Of a DNA stretch of 6,652 nucleotides, positions 1 to 5,714 are shown in pieces; the first letter of the stretch is position 1, and each line of letters opens with the position of its first letter. The stretch is from Candidatus Hydrothermarchaeota archaeon (GTDB lineage Archaea; Hydrothermarchaeota; Hydrothermarchaeia; Hydrothermarchaeales; BMS3B). The stretch spans positions 1 to 6,652 of the forward strand of contig WANG01000095.1 in assembly GCA_015521945.1 (NCBI GenBank). The letters are read 5' to 3'. A model generated the notes under the pieces. That model did not search any database, was not told where the DNA came from, and saw only the letters and a list, made by a program, of their open reading frames with translations. A program made the position numbers and the translations under genes.

Positions 1-123
1 ACCGAGGAAGAGCTTCAGAAGGTGCTTAAGAAGGCGCTCGCCCACGGGGAAGCCTACGTGCTCTTCAACAACACCCACATGAGGGAGGATGCAAGGCGCC
101 TCATTCAGATGTCAGCGCCCTGA
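1..123 (+). CDS. DUF72 (YecE-like) family protein, C-terminal fragment
   Basis: Frame 1 is open from the first base to TGA at 121-123 and gives the last 40 residues of a protein that starts upstream of the window. The tail contains AYVLFNNTHMREDARRL. This matches the conserved C-terminal end of the DUF72 (YecE-like) TIM-barrel family, where a strand ending in YVxFNN is followed by a helix beginning with a DA or NA pair. The biochemical role of DUF72 proteins is not settled, so none is assigned. The last 23 bases overlap the 3' end of the HdrC-like gene on the opposite strand. Family assignment rests on the terminal motif only; the strand and stop are secure if the frame is real. Confidence 0.68.
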   Translation, partial: TEEELQKVLKKALAHGEAYVLFNNTHMREDARRLIQMSAP

Positions 124-445
124 GCACCGCCTTAGCTGGCAGCCTGACAGGGGGCAGGCCGTGCATCTCCCGCAGGGCGTTGAGCTCCCTGACAGGAAGG
201 GCGATGCCTGTGGCTCTTATGTTCTCCAGCGCCCTGCGGTAGCTCTCGGGAAGCTCCCGCTCCCGCCGGGTCCTCATGCTCTCGGAGTATACGTCCACCC
301 CCTCAGGACATGCACGGAGGCACCGCCAGCACCCGGCGCAGGCGAATATCCTCTGCCTCAGGTGCACAGGACCAAGATCTGCCCCGCCCAGGCGCACGGC
401 TATGCACACACCGCTGCACCTGCAGCAGCCCGTGCACTCAGGCAT
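101..445 (-). CDS. HdrC-like small iron-sulfur protein, two [4Fe-4S] motifs
   Basis: The 114-residue protein has two ferredoxin-type motifs close to the N-terminus: C4-x2-C7-x2-C10-x3-C14 and C36-x2-C39-x2-C42-x3-C46-P. This is the HdrC arrangement, which passes electrons between a flavin subunit and the HdrB catalytic subunit. The start is the ATG at 445, because a near-perfect GGAGGTG lies 7 nt upstream of it and the first cluster begins at residue 4. A longer reading from 535 adds 30 low-complexity residues inside hdrB and is rejected. The start overlaps the hdrB stop by 8 nt, so translation is probably coupled. At 114 residues it is shorter than methanogen HdrC (about 185), and the first motif lacks the usual proline after its last cysteine. 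The C-terminal 68 residues are charged and helical with no recognised domain. The exact substrate is unknown. Confidence 0.82.
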   Translation of the reverse strand: MPECTGCCRCSGVCIAVRLGGADLGPVHLRQRIFACAGCWRCLRACPEGVDVYSESMRTRRERELPESYRRALENIRATGIALPVRELNALREMHGLPPVRLPAKAVLRALTSE

Positions 446-1190
446 GCGCCCCCACCTCCAGCCCCAGAGCCTCAGCGACAAGCTGGGAGAAGAAGAGCAC
501 CCTGCCTCCAAGCTGCCTCTCAAGCAGGTAGGCACAGTTGCCGCAGGCTACTACAACGCCCTCAGCCCCCGCAGCCTCCGCCTGCTCCAGCCTGCGCCGT
601 CCCGCAGCCTCGGCGAGCTCCTGGCTCTCAAGCACTAAGGCAGAGCCGCAGCACTCGTCCTCAATCTCCACCACCTCCGCACCTGCGGCGGTGACAACCC
701 TTGTCAGCGCATCCTCCCGCATCTCCGTGAGCCCCGGTATGCGCAGGTTGCAGGGGTTCTGCACCGCCACCCTCACCTTCCTTGGCCTCACCACCATCTC
801 CGAGAGCTGCTCGGCCCTTTCATCAAGCAGCTCCAGCAGGTGCACCACCCGCGGCTCGGAGGTGTAGGTGAGCCCGGCAGAGGAGAGCACCCCGTTCACC
901 CGTCTCCTGGTGGCTTCATCCCTGAGAGCCATCACCCCCCTGCGGAGCATCGCGGTGCATGTGCCGCACAGGGTTACTATGCCCTCATACCCCCGCGCCT
1001 GGGCGAGGGTGTAAGCGGCAAAGTTGAGCCACGCATCGCTCACTGAGGGCAGAAAGACCGAGGAGCAGCATGCGAAGCTTTCGGGCTCGCCCACCTCAAA
1101 ACCTAAGGCACGGAGCACCCTCCTGGCTGAGAGCTCGTACTCCGGGAAGTGGGTGAGCACCATGCACCCGGGATAAAGCATCCAAGCCAT
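438..1190 (-). CDS. HdrB-like protein with two CCG cysteine-rich domains
   Basis: The 250-residue protein has two complete CCG domains. The first is C9-x31-C41-C42-x32-C75-x2-C78, opened by the family's YPGC signature. The second is C147-x32-C180-C181-G-x34-C216-x2-C219. In methanogen HdrB these cysteines hold two noncubane [4Fe-4S] clusters that cleave the CoM-S-S-CoB heterodisulfide; related proteins act in other thiol/disulfide or quinone-linked electron transfer. The length fits HdrB (roughly 290) if slightly short. In the first domain CCG is replaced by CCSS, and the second domain reads PCNL where HdrB usually has a Cys-His. No Shine-Dalgarno precedes ATG 1190, so the message may be leaderless; ATG 1181 (MLYPGC) is an alternative start. 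It is translated into the HdrC-like gene. No HdrA is in the window, and the substrate cannot be read from sequence. Confidence 0.85.
   Translation of the reverse strand: MAWMLYPGCMVLTHFPEYELSARRVLRALGFEVGEPESFACCSSVFLPSVSDAWLNFAAYTLAQARGYEGIVTLCGTCTAMLRRGVMALRDEATRRRVNGVLSSAGLTYTSEPRVVHLLELLDERAEQLSEMVVRPRKVRVAVQNPCNLRIPGLTEMREDALTRVVTAAGAEVVEIEDECCGSALVLESQELAEAAGRRRLEQAEAAGAEGVVVACGNCAYLLERQLGGRVLFFSQLVAEALGLEVGAHA
453..459 (-). promoter_or_regulatory. Shine-Dalgarno of the HdrC-like gene
   Basis: On the minus strand this reads GGAGGTG, a match to the archaeal 16S rRNA tail complement, and it ends 7 nt before ATG 445. It lies inside the hdrB coding region and decides the hdrC start. Confidence 0.8.
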
Positions 1191-1230
1191 TTCAATAATA
1201 CTGGAGATGATTAACGTTGCATCAGGGAAT
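1191..1230. promoter_or_regulatory. Divergent promoter region, hdrBC-like / rlmE
   Basis: Only 40 bases separate the start of the HdrB-like gene from the preferred rlmE start, so both promoters must sit here or inside the genes. The stretch is clearly A+T-richer than its flanks. A TTCAATAATA run (1191-1200) could be the rlmE TATA element, 30-40 nt before ATG 1231. On the minus strand GTTAATCAT (1207-1215) could serve hdrB and would favour a start at 1181 or 1190. Neither box is a strong consensus, so individual positions are tentative. Confidence 0.4.
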
Positions 1231-1833
1231 ATGGGAAAAAAGTGGCTCAGGGAGAGGAAGCGAGATTATTATTACAGAAAAGCCAAAATGGAAAAGTACC
1301 GCTCCAGAGCCGCGTACAAGCTTCTTCAGCTGAACTCACGCTTCAGGTTCCTCAGGGAGGGCTTCAGGGTCATTGAGCTCGGGTGCGCCCCAGGGGGGTG
1401 GACCCAGGTAGCCTCGGAGCTGGTGGGCGCCTCGGGCAGGGTGGTGGGGGTTGACCTCCAGAGGGTTGATGAGGTCGGGGAGAACGTGGTGCTCCTGCGG
1501 GGTGACTTCACCTCCGGGGAGGTGAGGGAGAGGCTGAGGGAGCTCATGCCCGAGTGCGAGGTGGTGCTGTGCGACGCCTCTCCCGAGATAAGCGGTGTGT
1601 GGAGCGTTGACCATGCAAGGAGCATGGAGCTCTGCGAGGCTGCCCTGAGCATCGCCGAGGCGCACCTTACGGCGGGCGGTACCCTGGTTACAAAGGCTTT
1701 TCAGGGTGATATGCTTCATGAGTTCGTGAAAAAGCTGCGCACCCGCTTCGGGTACGTTAAGGTCTCAAAGCCCGAGGCGAGCAGGAAGCGCAGCGCCGAG
1801 GTTTACTTAGTGGCAATGAAGTACAGAAAGTGA
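1231..1833 (+). CDS. rlmE: 23S rRNA 2'-O-ribose methyltransferase, RlmE/FtsJ family
   Basis: This 200-residue protein is a full-length RlmE/FtsJ enzyme that transfers a methyl group from S-adenosylmethionine to a ribose 2'-OH. In E. coli the target is U2552 of 23S rRNA. The catalytic K-D-K-E tetrad is intact as K30 (SRAAYKL), D115 (LCDASPE), K155 (LVTKAFQGD) and E190 (SAEVYLV). The SAM-binding loop is ELGCAPGGW at 49-57, with acidic D75 ending the next strand. I prefer ATG 1231 (MGKKWLRERKRD), the typical archaeal N-terminus; the ATG at 1207 adds eight residues and has GGAG directly abutting it with no spacing. No TRAM domain follows, unlike some archaeal members. It is divergent from hdrB and probably co-transcribed with the surface protein 6 nt downstream. 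RNA-substrate specificity in this organism is inferred from the family. Confidence 0.95.
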   Translation: MGKKWLRERKRDYYYRKAKMEKYRSRAAYKLLQLNSRFRFLREGFRVIELGCAPGGWTQVASELVGASGRVVGVDLQRVDEVGENVVLLRGDFTSGEVRERLRELMPECEVVLCDASPEISGVWSVDHARSMELCEAALSIAEAHLTAGGTLVTKAFQGDMLHEFVKKLRTRFGYVKVSKPEASRKRSAEVYLVAMKYRK

Positions 1834-1839
1834 GCAGCC

Positions 1840-3963
1840 ATGAAACGTGTGGTGCTCCTGCTTCTGCTGCTGGTGCCCGCTGCAGCGGGCGCCCAGGTGT
1901 GCGACGTTTATAACATCGCGAAGGCCGGAGATACCCCCGCCTTCTCGGTGAAGGGGTTTGAGCTTGAGCCTGCGGAGGCTGCACCCCTCAGCCTGGTGAA
2001 GGTGAGGCTTGAGCTTGAGTCCAGAAAGGAGGGGAACCTGAGCGTGGTGTTCCTCAGGCGCACCGGAGAGCAGAGGGTGTACGCAGGGGAGGCGGAGCCA
2101 GGAAGGGGGCTCACCCTAAGCTTACTTTTCACCGCACCTGCAAAGCCGGGCAGGTACAGCGCGGTTTTCAGGGTCACCCAGGAGTCGCAGGACAGGTGCA
2201 CGGTGGCTTACGTGTCCTCACCCCTGCAGGTGCTCAAGGCAAAGCCAGCGCTGCAGGTGCTCCTGACCTCGCCGGAGGATGGGGAGGTGGTGCAGGTGGG
2301 GGAGGAGGTGCTGATAGACGGCATAGCTCCTCCGGATGCAAACCTAAGCGTCTCAGCCAACGGCACGGTGGTGGGGAGGAGGCTGCCGCTGGTGTGGGAG
2401 CCCAACGCCACGGGGGAGTACCTCATCACCCTCAACGCCTCAATGTGGAGGTACAGGGGAAGCCACACCATCCGTGTGGCGGTGGTGAACACCAGCGGGG
2501 CGAGGTGGATATCCCTGCCGGAGCCAGTGGTCAGGGTGCATGCCGCCGGCACCAGCATCGCAGCCATAACCGAGAGGGGTGCCTACCTTGTTGATGCCTC
2601 TGGAAGGGCGCTCAGAATCGCAGACTTCAGCCGTGCGCCTGCAAGCACAGCCCACAGCAGCATGGTGCTGCTCGCCGAGGACAGCACCCTCTACCTATAC
2701 AACGGGAGCAGGCTGAGCTGGAAGCGCATGGTGGCGGTTGAGCCGGAGCTCATCGCTCTGAGCCACTCTGGGATAGTTGTGGTCAGCATGGGCAGGATGT
2801 ACCTGCACAGCACCAAGGGGGTGCTGCTGAAGATAGTCAACCTGGGCGGAAAGCCGGAGATGCTGGACGCAGGGGACGAGATAATAGCGGTTGCCTCTGG
2901 GGACAGCGTAGCCGCGTACTCCTACAGGGGTACGCTGCTCTGGAACACCAGCCTCTACGAGAGGGTGGCTGACATTGATGTCATGGGCTCAGAGGTGCTG
3001 GCGCTTCTTCCCAACAAGGTGGTGAGCATAGCCAACGGCTCGGCTAAGGAGCTCTTCAGCTTCAGGGGCGATGCAGAGAACATAAGCGCCGGAAGGAAGG
3101 GAATCGTGCTGAGCTCTCCAGAGGAAGCCAGGGTTTACACCCGCGATGGCAGGCTAATCGGGTGGCTGCGCTCCGGGTATGGGGTCAGCGGAGGGGTGGT
3201 TGACGCAGGTGGAAGGAGCGCCGTGCTGGTTTCAGGGCGAATAGCGGTGCTTCTTCCTCCGCAGAAGCCCCCGATGCAGGTGCCCCTGATGCCCATAGCC
3301 GCAGCCCTCGGGATAGCCGCCGTCTCAGGGGTGAGCGTGCTGATATGGAAGAGGCAGAGGCAGAAGCGGAGGAGGGAGAGGGTGAAGCTGCGAACCGCCA
3401 GAGTTGCGAAGAGCATAAAGCTGGAGAGCACCGCCGCCGTTGACGGGGTTACCGACAGGCTGAAGCGGGAGGTTGAGGGTGCCTACCACAGGGTGCGGGA
3501 GCTTGACCCCTGCCTGCCGGCGTACTTCAGGGGTGTTGCGCTTCAGCTCATTGAGGCGGTTCACTCGGCAGGGGATGTGAGCCTGAAGCACTCCCTGAGC
3601 AGGGCTGCCGAGGTGGCGGTGCCCATGCTGTGCGATGCCATGGAGGACTGGAAGAACATGGAGGTGTACTCAACCGAGCCCGCCTCGGGAGAGTGCTCAC
3701 CCCCTAAGTTCAGGCTCAGGGAGAAGGTAACCCCTGAGGGGGTGGAGAAGAGGCTCACCGAGGTGGACAGGGAGATTGCAAACGCCCTGGGGTACCTATC
3801 CACCGCACCCCCGGCGTCCCTGTGGAGGGTAGCCATGAAGGTGGCGAAGGCTGCGGAGGGGGAGAAGAGCCCGGGTGGGTACTACCAGGTGGCTGACTAC
3901 CTGCTGGAGTGCGTTGAGCACATGCTCACGGAGGGCGAGCTGAGCAGGAGGCTCAGAAGGTAG
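1840..3963 (+). CDS. Surface-anchored protein: Ig-like domains, beta-propeller, one TM, cytoplasmic tail
   Basis: I do not recognise this 707-residue protein as a named family. Residues 1-18 form a signal peptide (KR, then a run of leucines, cleavage likely after AGA18). Residues about 35-135 and 138-220 look like two Ig-like beta domains. Residues about 225-475 show beta repeats every 36-38 residues, with Y/V-rich strand cores near 248, 284, 320, 357, 394, 430 and 468, which suggests a seven-bladed PQQ/WD-like propeller. Residues 483-503 are a transmembrane helix followed by a strongly basic stop-transfer segment (504-518). The remaining about 190 residues are predicted helical, cytoplasmic and of unknown fold. 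Ten N-x-S/T sequons all lie before the membrane span. The start is 6 nt after the rlmE stop. It could be a sensor or a surface-complex scaffold; no enzymatic motif was seen. Confidence 0.88.
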   Translation: MKRVVLLLLLLVPAAAGAQVCDVYNIAKAGDTPAFSVKGFELEPAEAAPLSLVKVRLELESRKEGNLSVVFLRRTGEQRVYAGEAEPGRGLTLSLLFTAPAKPGRYSAVFRVTQESQDRCTVAYVSSPLQVLKAKPALQVLLTSPEDGEVVQVGEEVLIDGIAPPDANLSVSANGTVVGRRLPLVWEPNATGEYLITLNASMWRYRGSHTIRVAVVNTSGARWISLPEPVVRVHAAGTSIAAITERGAYLVDASGRALRIADFSRAPASTAHSSMVLLAEDSTLYLYNGSRLSWKRMVAVEPELIALSHSGIVVVSMGRMYLHSTKGVLLKIVNLGGKPEMLDAGDEIIAVASGDSVAAYSYRGTLLWNTSLYERVADIDVMGSEVLALLPNKVVSIANGSAKELFSFRGDAENISAGRKGIVLSSPEEARVYTRDGRLIGWLRSGYGVSGGVVDAGGRSAVLVSGRIAVLLPPQKPPMQVPLMPIAAALGIAAVSGVSVLIWKRQRQKRRRERVKLRTARVAKSIKLESTAAVDGVTDRLKREVEGAYHRVRELDPCLPAYFRGVALQLIEAVHSAGDVSLKHSLSRAAEVAVPMLCDAMEDWKNMEVYSTEPASGECSPPKFRLREKVTPEGVEKRLTEVDREIANALGYLSTAPPASLWRVAMKVAKAAEGEKSPGGYYQVADYLLECVEHMLTEGELSRRLRR

Positions 3964-3964
3964 C

Positions 3965-5494
3965 TCAGGAGTAGCGGGAGAATATCTTTTTGAGCAGGGA
4001 GTTGAACTCCTGCCTGCGGTGCCTCCTCCGCCTCTCGTGTACCACCTCAACGCCTGCACCGCCGTGCCTTGAGCGCTTGACGCGGATGCGCACGAATATG
4101 GGCTGCTCAACCACCTCACCCACTATGAGAGCCGTACCTGGCTCAAGCTGCCTGATTTCCTCCTCCATCTCCTGGGTGAAGCCCTCTATGCTCTGGCTTA
4201 TCGCCCTGAGGTCGTTCGGGTTGGTGACCTTGAGGATTATCTGGGTGTTGCACTGGCTGAGCACGCTCTTGTCAATCCTGGCAGGGCGCTGGGTTACCAC
4301 GCACAGCCCCATGCCGAACTTCCTGCCCTCGCTGGCTATGGTGCGCAGCACCTTGTTGCACACCCTGGTGCCGAAACCGCGCTCGGGTGCGAAGTTGTGC
4401 GCCTCCTCTATCAGAAACAGCAGGGGGGGCACCTTGCCCCGCTTCCTGTCCTCAAAGATTTCGGTGGCAACCCTGGATACCACCAGGTCCTGAATCTCGG
4501 GCTGAACGCCCCTGAGGTTTATGATGGAGCAGATGCCGGGGCGAACCAGGTCGGTGGTCCTGACGGGGGTGCCCTCAAATATCCTGCTCTCCCTGAGCAT
4601 CTCCAGGGCGGTGAGCAGGTTCCACTTGGCTTTGCTCTCATGCTCCTGGACTATGTTTATTATGTCGTCTATGGTGTACCTGCCGTAGCTCTTTACGGCT
4701 TTGAGGGCTTCAAAGAGTATCCCGCGCTGGGTGTCGGTGATCTTGGCAGGGAGCATCTCCACGAACTCGGTGACGCTGAGGCGGGTTATGTCAAGGCTGA
4801 GCTTGCGATCTGCTTGAGGGTTTATGCTGTGGCTGGGGGTGTACTCCACCACCCCGTCGTAGCCCTTGGGGGATATCCTGTACTTCTCCATCAGCGCCAG
4901 CTCTTTCTGGCTGTCGTTGGGATACCGCAGAGCTGAGTACTCACCGTGGGGGTCCACTATCACCACGGGCACCTTCTTCTCAAGCAGCTCCTCCACGAGA
5001 ACTCCAACGGTGTAGCTCTTACCTGCTCCTGTCTTGGCGAGAACGGCTATGTGCTTCTGAACAAGCTTGTTGGGGTTGAGAAAGACGGGTATGTCGTCCC
5101 TCCCGCCGAGGGTGCCTATGTATATGCCGTTGCGGTTGCCGAGCCGAAGGCTGCGCTGAATTATGCCCGCGTCGGCTAAGTAAACCCTTTCTCCAGGCTT
5201 GAAGGGTATCCTGGGCACCCTCAGCACGCCCTCCCCGCTTATGTAACCTATAACCTTGGCTCTGGCGATTATGCGCTCGTCCTGCTCTTTTGGCTCGGCT
5301 GCACCTGTGAGGGCGTTGAGGGAGTAGAGCTCGTTGTACCTTTTTATGCTTTTGACCTGGCCCAGCACCCAGCCGTAGCGTTCGTGCTTTACCTTGATGT
5401 AGTCGCCCCTCTCAAGGCCTGCGGTGCTGGAGACGAGGAAGTTGAATTCTCCATGCCCGACTTCGCCGAAGATCATGCCCACTATCTTCTGCAT
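3965..5494 (-). CDS. herA: HerA DNA translocase / bipolar helicase ATPase
   Basis: The 509-residue protein is a full-length HerA, a hexameric FtsK-family ATPase. With the NurA nuclease it pumps duplex DNA for end resection alongside Mre11-Rad50. Residues 1 to about 100 form the N-terminal HAS beta-barrel. Walker A is AKTGAGKS (153-160, K159), the HerA-specific VIVDPHGEY follows (178-186, D181), Walker B is LFLIEEAH (359-366, E363/E364), the arginine-finger region is SEGRKFG (388-394, R391), and the sensor is VVTQRPAR (399-406, Q402). The basic C-terminal tail corresponds to the brace segment that clasps the neighbouring subunit. The ATG at 5494 is about 25 nt after a good TATA box, so the message is probably leaderless. 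NurA, Mre11 and Rad50 are not in this window; herA is here convergent with the surface-protein gene and divergent from a HEAT-protein operon. Confidence 0.93.
   Translation of the reverse strand: MQKIVGMIFGEVGHGEFNFLVSSTAGLERGDYIKVKHERYGWVLGQVKSIKRYNELYSLNALTGAAEPKEQDERIIARAKVIGYISGEGVLRVPRIPFKPGERVYLADAGIIQRSLRLGNRNGIYIGTLGGRDDIPVFLNPNKLVQKHIAVLAKTGAGKSYTVGVLVEELLEKKVPVVIVDPHGEYSALRYPNDSQKELALMEKYRISPKGYDGVVEYTPSHSINPQADRKLSLDITRLSVTEFVEMLPAKITDTQRGILFEALKAVKSYGRYTIDDIINIVQEHESKAKWNLLTALEMLRESRIFEGTPVRTTDLVRPGICSIINLRGVQPEIQDLVVSRVATEIFEDRKRGKVPPLLFLIEEAHNFAPERGFGTRVCNKVLRTIASEGRKFGMGLCVVTQRPARIDKSVLSQCNTQIILKVTNPNDLRAISQSIEGFTQEMEEEIRQLEPGTALIVGEVVEQPIFVRIRVKRSRHGGAGVEVVHERRRRHRRQEFNSLLKKIFSRYS
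3981..3991 (+). terminator. Possible T-tract terminator of the rlmE-surface protein unit
   Basis: An A+T-rich run ending in five T residues (3987-3991) lies 24-28 nt past the stop of the surface-protein gene. Archaeal termination often uses such T tracts without a hairpin. The tract falls inside the antisense 3' end of herA, so termination here is plausible but unproven. Confidence 0.28.
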
Positions 5495-5499
5495 GTGTT

Positions 5500-5514
5500 A
5501 CCCCTGGGAGGGGT
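5500..5514. repeat. Perfect inverted repeat between herA TATA box and start
   Basis: ACCCCT-GGG-AGGGGT is a perfect 6-bp dyad with a 3-nt centre. It fills the space between the herA TATA box and the predicted transcription start, where a bound repressor would block initiation. If the transcript is leaderless the dyad is not transcribed, which favours a DNA operator over an RNA hairpin. It may be chance in G+C-rich DNA. Confidence 0.5.
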
Positions 5515-5517
5515 GCA

Positions 5518-5525
5518 TAGATAAA
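5518..5525 (-). promoter_or_regulatory. TATA box of herA
   Basis: On the minus strand this reads TTTATCTA, close to the archaeal TTTAWATA consensus, preceded by purine-rich GCAAGG as a possible BRE. Its centre is about 27 nt before ATG 5494, so a start site about 25 nt downstream predicts an essentially leaderless herA transcript. Confidence 0.6.
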
Positions 5526-5583
5526 CCTTGCGAGAGGGTGCGCTGAGCACATGAGCTAAACGCGTGCCACGTTGGGCGTAAGA

Positions 5584-5682
5584 ATGGGCTCAGGGAAGGA
5601 GTATGGCAGGAGGCTCTGTCAGGAGCTGATAGAGCTGGCGAAACAGGTTTGCATGCGGAAGAAGTGGACGAAAAATTTATAA
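5584..5682 (+). CDS. Possible 32-residue small ORF in the divergent region (doubtful)
   Basis: ATG 5584 to TAA 5680-5682 encodes a 32-residue basic, helical-looking peptide (MGSGKEYGRRLCQELIELAK then a Lys/Arg/Trp-rich end). Its codons have high G+C third positions and AGG arginines like the neighbouring genes, which hints at coding or a decayed gene remnant. Against it, there is no Shine-Dalgarno or clear TATA box at a suitable distance, and its last codons coincide with the TATA box of the next gene. A chance ORF remains the simpler reading. No similarity is recognised. The rest of this 220-nt interval (5495-5714) holds the two promoters and dyads described separately. Confidence 0.2.
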   Translation: MGSGKEYGRRLCQELIELAKQVCMRKKWTKNL

Positions 5683-5683
5683 T
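5676..5683 (+). promoter_or_regulatory. TATA box of the alpha/beta protein-HEAT operon
   Basis: TTTATAAT preceded by an A-rich BRE-like CGAAAAA is the best archaeal TATA box in the window. It predicts transcription starting near 5705, about 10 nt before ATG 5715, so the leader is very short. Confidence 0.72.
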
Positions 5684-5710
5684 CCCCTGTGAATAGGTAA
5701 ACTGGGGATT
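5681..5710. repeat. Inverted repeat spanning TATA box to start site (operator candidate)
   Basis: AATCCCC (5681-5687) and GGGGATT (5704-5710) are perfect 7-bp inverted arms separated by 16 nt. The centre-to-centre distance is 23 bp, about two helical turns, as expected for a dimeric regulator on one face of DNA. The left arm touches the TATA box and the right arm covers the predicted start site, a classic archaeal repressor position. It is tentative without comparative data. Confidence 0.5.
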
Positions 5711-5714
5711 GGTT

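Noticed and set aside
446..535. Extended N-terminus for the HdrC-like protein
   Set aside because: The extra 30 residues are Ser/Trp/Arg-rich noise within hdrB; a GGAGGTG 7 nt before ATG 445 identifies the real start.
89..694. Long plus-strand ORF (201 residues) across the Hdr-like genes
   Set aside because: Proline/alanine/glutamine-rich low-complexity product; the antisense frames carry intact CCG and 4Fe-4S motifs.
1206..1223. Dyad GATG ... AACGTT ... CATC in the hdrB/rlmE promoter region
   Set aside because: The outer arms and the AACGTT core have different centres, so it is not a true palindrome.
1207..1230. Upstream ATG start for rlmE
   Set aside because: GGAG abuts the ATG with no spacer, and the eight added residues are absent from the typical archaeal MGKxWxxERxRD start.
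1840..1905. Lipoprotein lipobox at the N-terminus of the surface protein
   Set aside because: C21 is preceded by AQV rather than L-A/S-G/A; an AGA signal-peptidase I site before Q19 fits better.
4397..4936. 179-residue ORF on the plus strand opposite herA
   Set aside because: It is a shadow of the herA frame, which shows every HerA motif.
5709..5714. TTG start two codons upstream of the small alpha/beta protein
   Set aside because: ATG 5715 is close to the predicted transcription start and sits just before the first beta strand.
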